Source: CAVQMB01 sp963713445 (GTDB taxonomy: Bacteria; Pseudomonadota; Gammaproteobacteria; Competibacterales; Competibacteraceae). Taken from it: 31,207 nucleotides of DNA. The position numbers were made by a program, and so were the translations under genes. Shown piece after piece: positions 31,192-31,207 of this stretch. The notes under the pieces were generated by a model, which ran no database searches, had not been told where the DNA came from, and was given only the letters and a program-made list of their open reading frames with translations. The stretch's first letter is position 1. Every line of letters starts with the position of its first letter. The stretch spans positions 1 through 31,207 of the forward strand of contig CAVQMB010000030.1 in assembly GCA_963713445.1 (NCBI GenBank), read 5' to 3'.

Positions 31192-31207
31192 CGAAATGAA
31201 AAACAAT

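Noticed and set aside
1..31207. CRISPR arrays, tRNA/rRNA genes, insertion sequences, prophage or defence islands
   Set aside because: No regularly spaced repeats, transposase or integrase motifs, or tRNA-like cloverleaf sequences were noticed; gene content is mostly housekeeping and transport.

Overview
The window reads as a chromosomal segment of a GC-rich gammaproteobacterium. The order rseA-rseB-lepA-lepB-(DUF4845)-rnc-era-recO is the gammaproteobacterial rpoE/lepA locus, and cysM near rlmD recalls the Pseudomonas-type arrangement. Osmolyte and cation transport genes suggest a salt-tolerant organism. Genus cannot be decided from sequence reading alone. No tRNA, rRNA, insertion sequence, prophage or CRISPR array was seen, and no gene-free stretch exceeds 300 bases.

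Region 1 (1-12.4 kb, + strand) is a tightly packed housekeeping block. It holds the end of rseA and rseB (envelope stress control), lepA, lepB, a DUF4845 membrane protein, rnc, era, recO, cysM, a YdbH-like AsmA-family protein, a YdbL/DUF1318 lipoprotein, a PolB-like 3'-5' exonuclease and rlmD. Most neighbours overlap by 1-4 bases. rseC, mucD and pdxJ, often found at such loci, are absent here. An AlkB-like dioxygenase and an IalB-family periplasmic protein follow on the - strand.

Region 2 (13.8-21.1 kb, - strand) is a ten-gene Mrp/Mnh-type cation:proton antiporter operon. In transcription order it is mnhE-F-G-(DUF4040/MbhD-like)-B-C, then three NuoL/M/N-like subunits with an 84-residue two-helix protein between the second and third. 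There is no classical long MrpA. The gene set and order match the membrane antiporter module of archaeal Mbh-type complexes. A good sigma70-like promoter lies upstream of mnhE.

Region 3 (21.4-26.9 kb, + strand) contains an ArsB/NhaD-type (SLC13/IT superfamily) permease with an added extracytoplasmic beta-sandwich domain, then proVWX for glycine betaine/proline-betaine uptake, ending at a clear Rho-independent terminator. proW has an apparent single-base frameshift near its 3' end. Regions 2 and 3 together look like a salt and pH homeostasis neighbourhood.

Region 4 (26.9-31.2 kb) has dksA-gluQ with a strong extended -10 promoter, a convergent rraA, a Tat-exported DUF882/M15-like peptidase, ybaK and a malate/lactate dehydrogenase-family gene with a short C-terminus.

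I found no plainly new multi-gene system. The observations most worth following are the antiporter variant with its unnamed small protein, an apparent ATA start codon inside that operon, the proW frameshift, and the YdbH/lipoprotein-YdbL pair.
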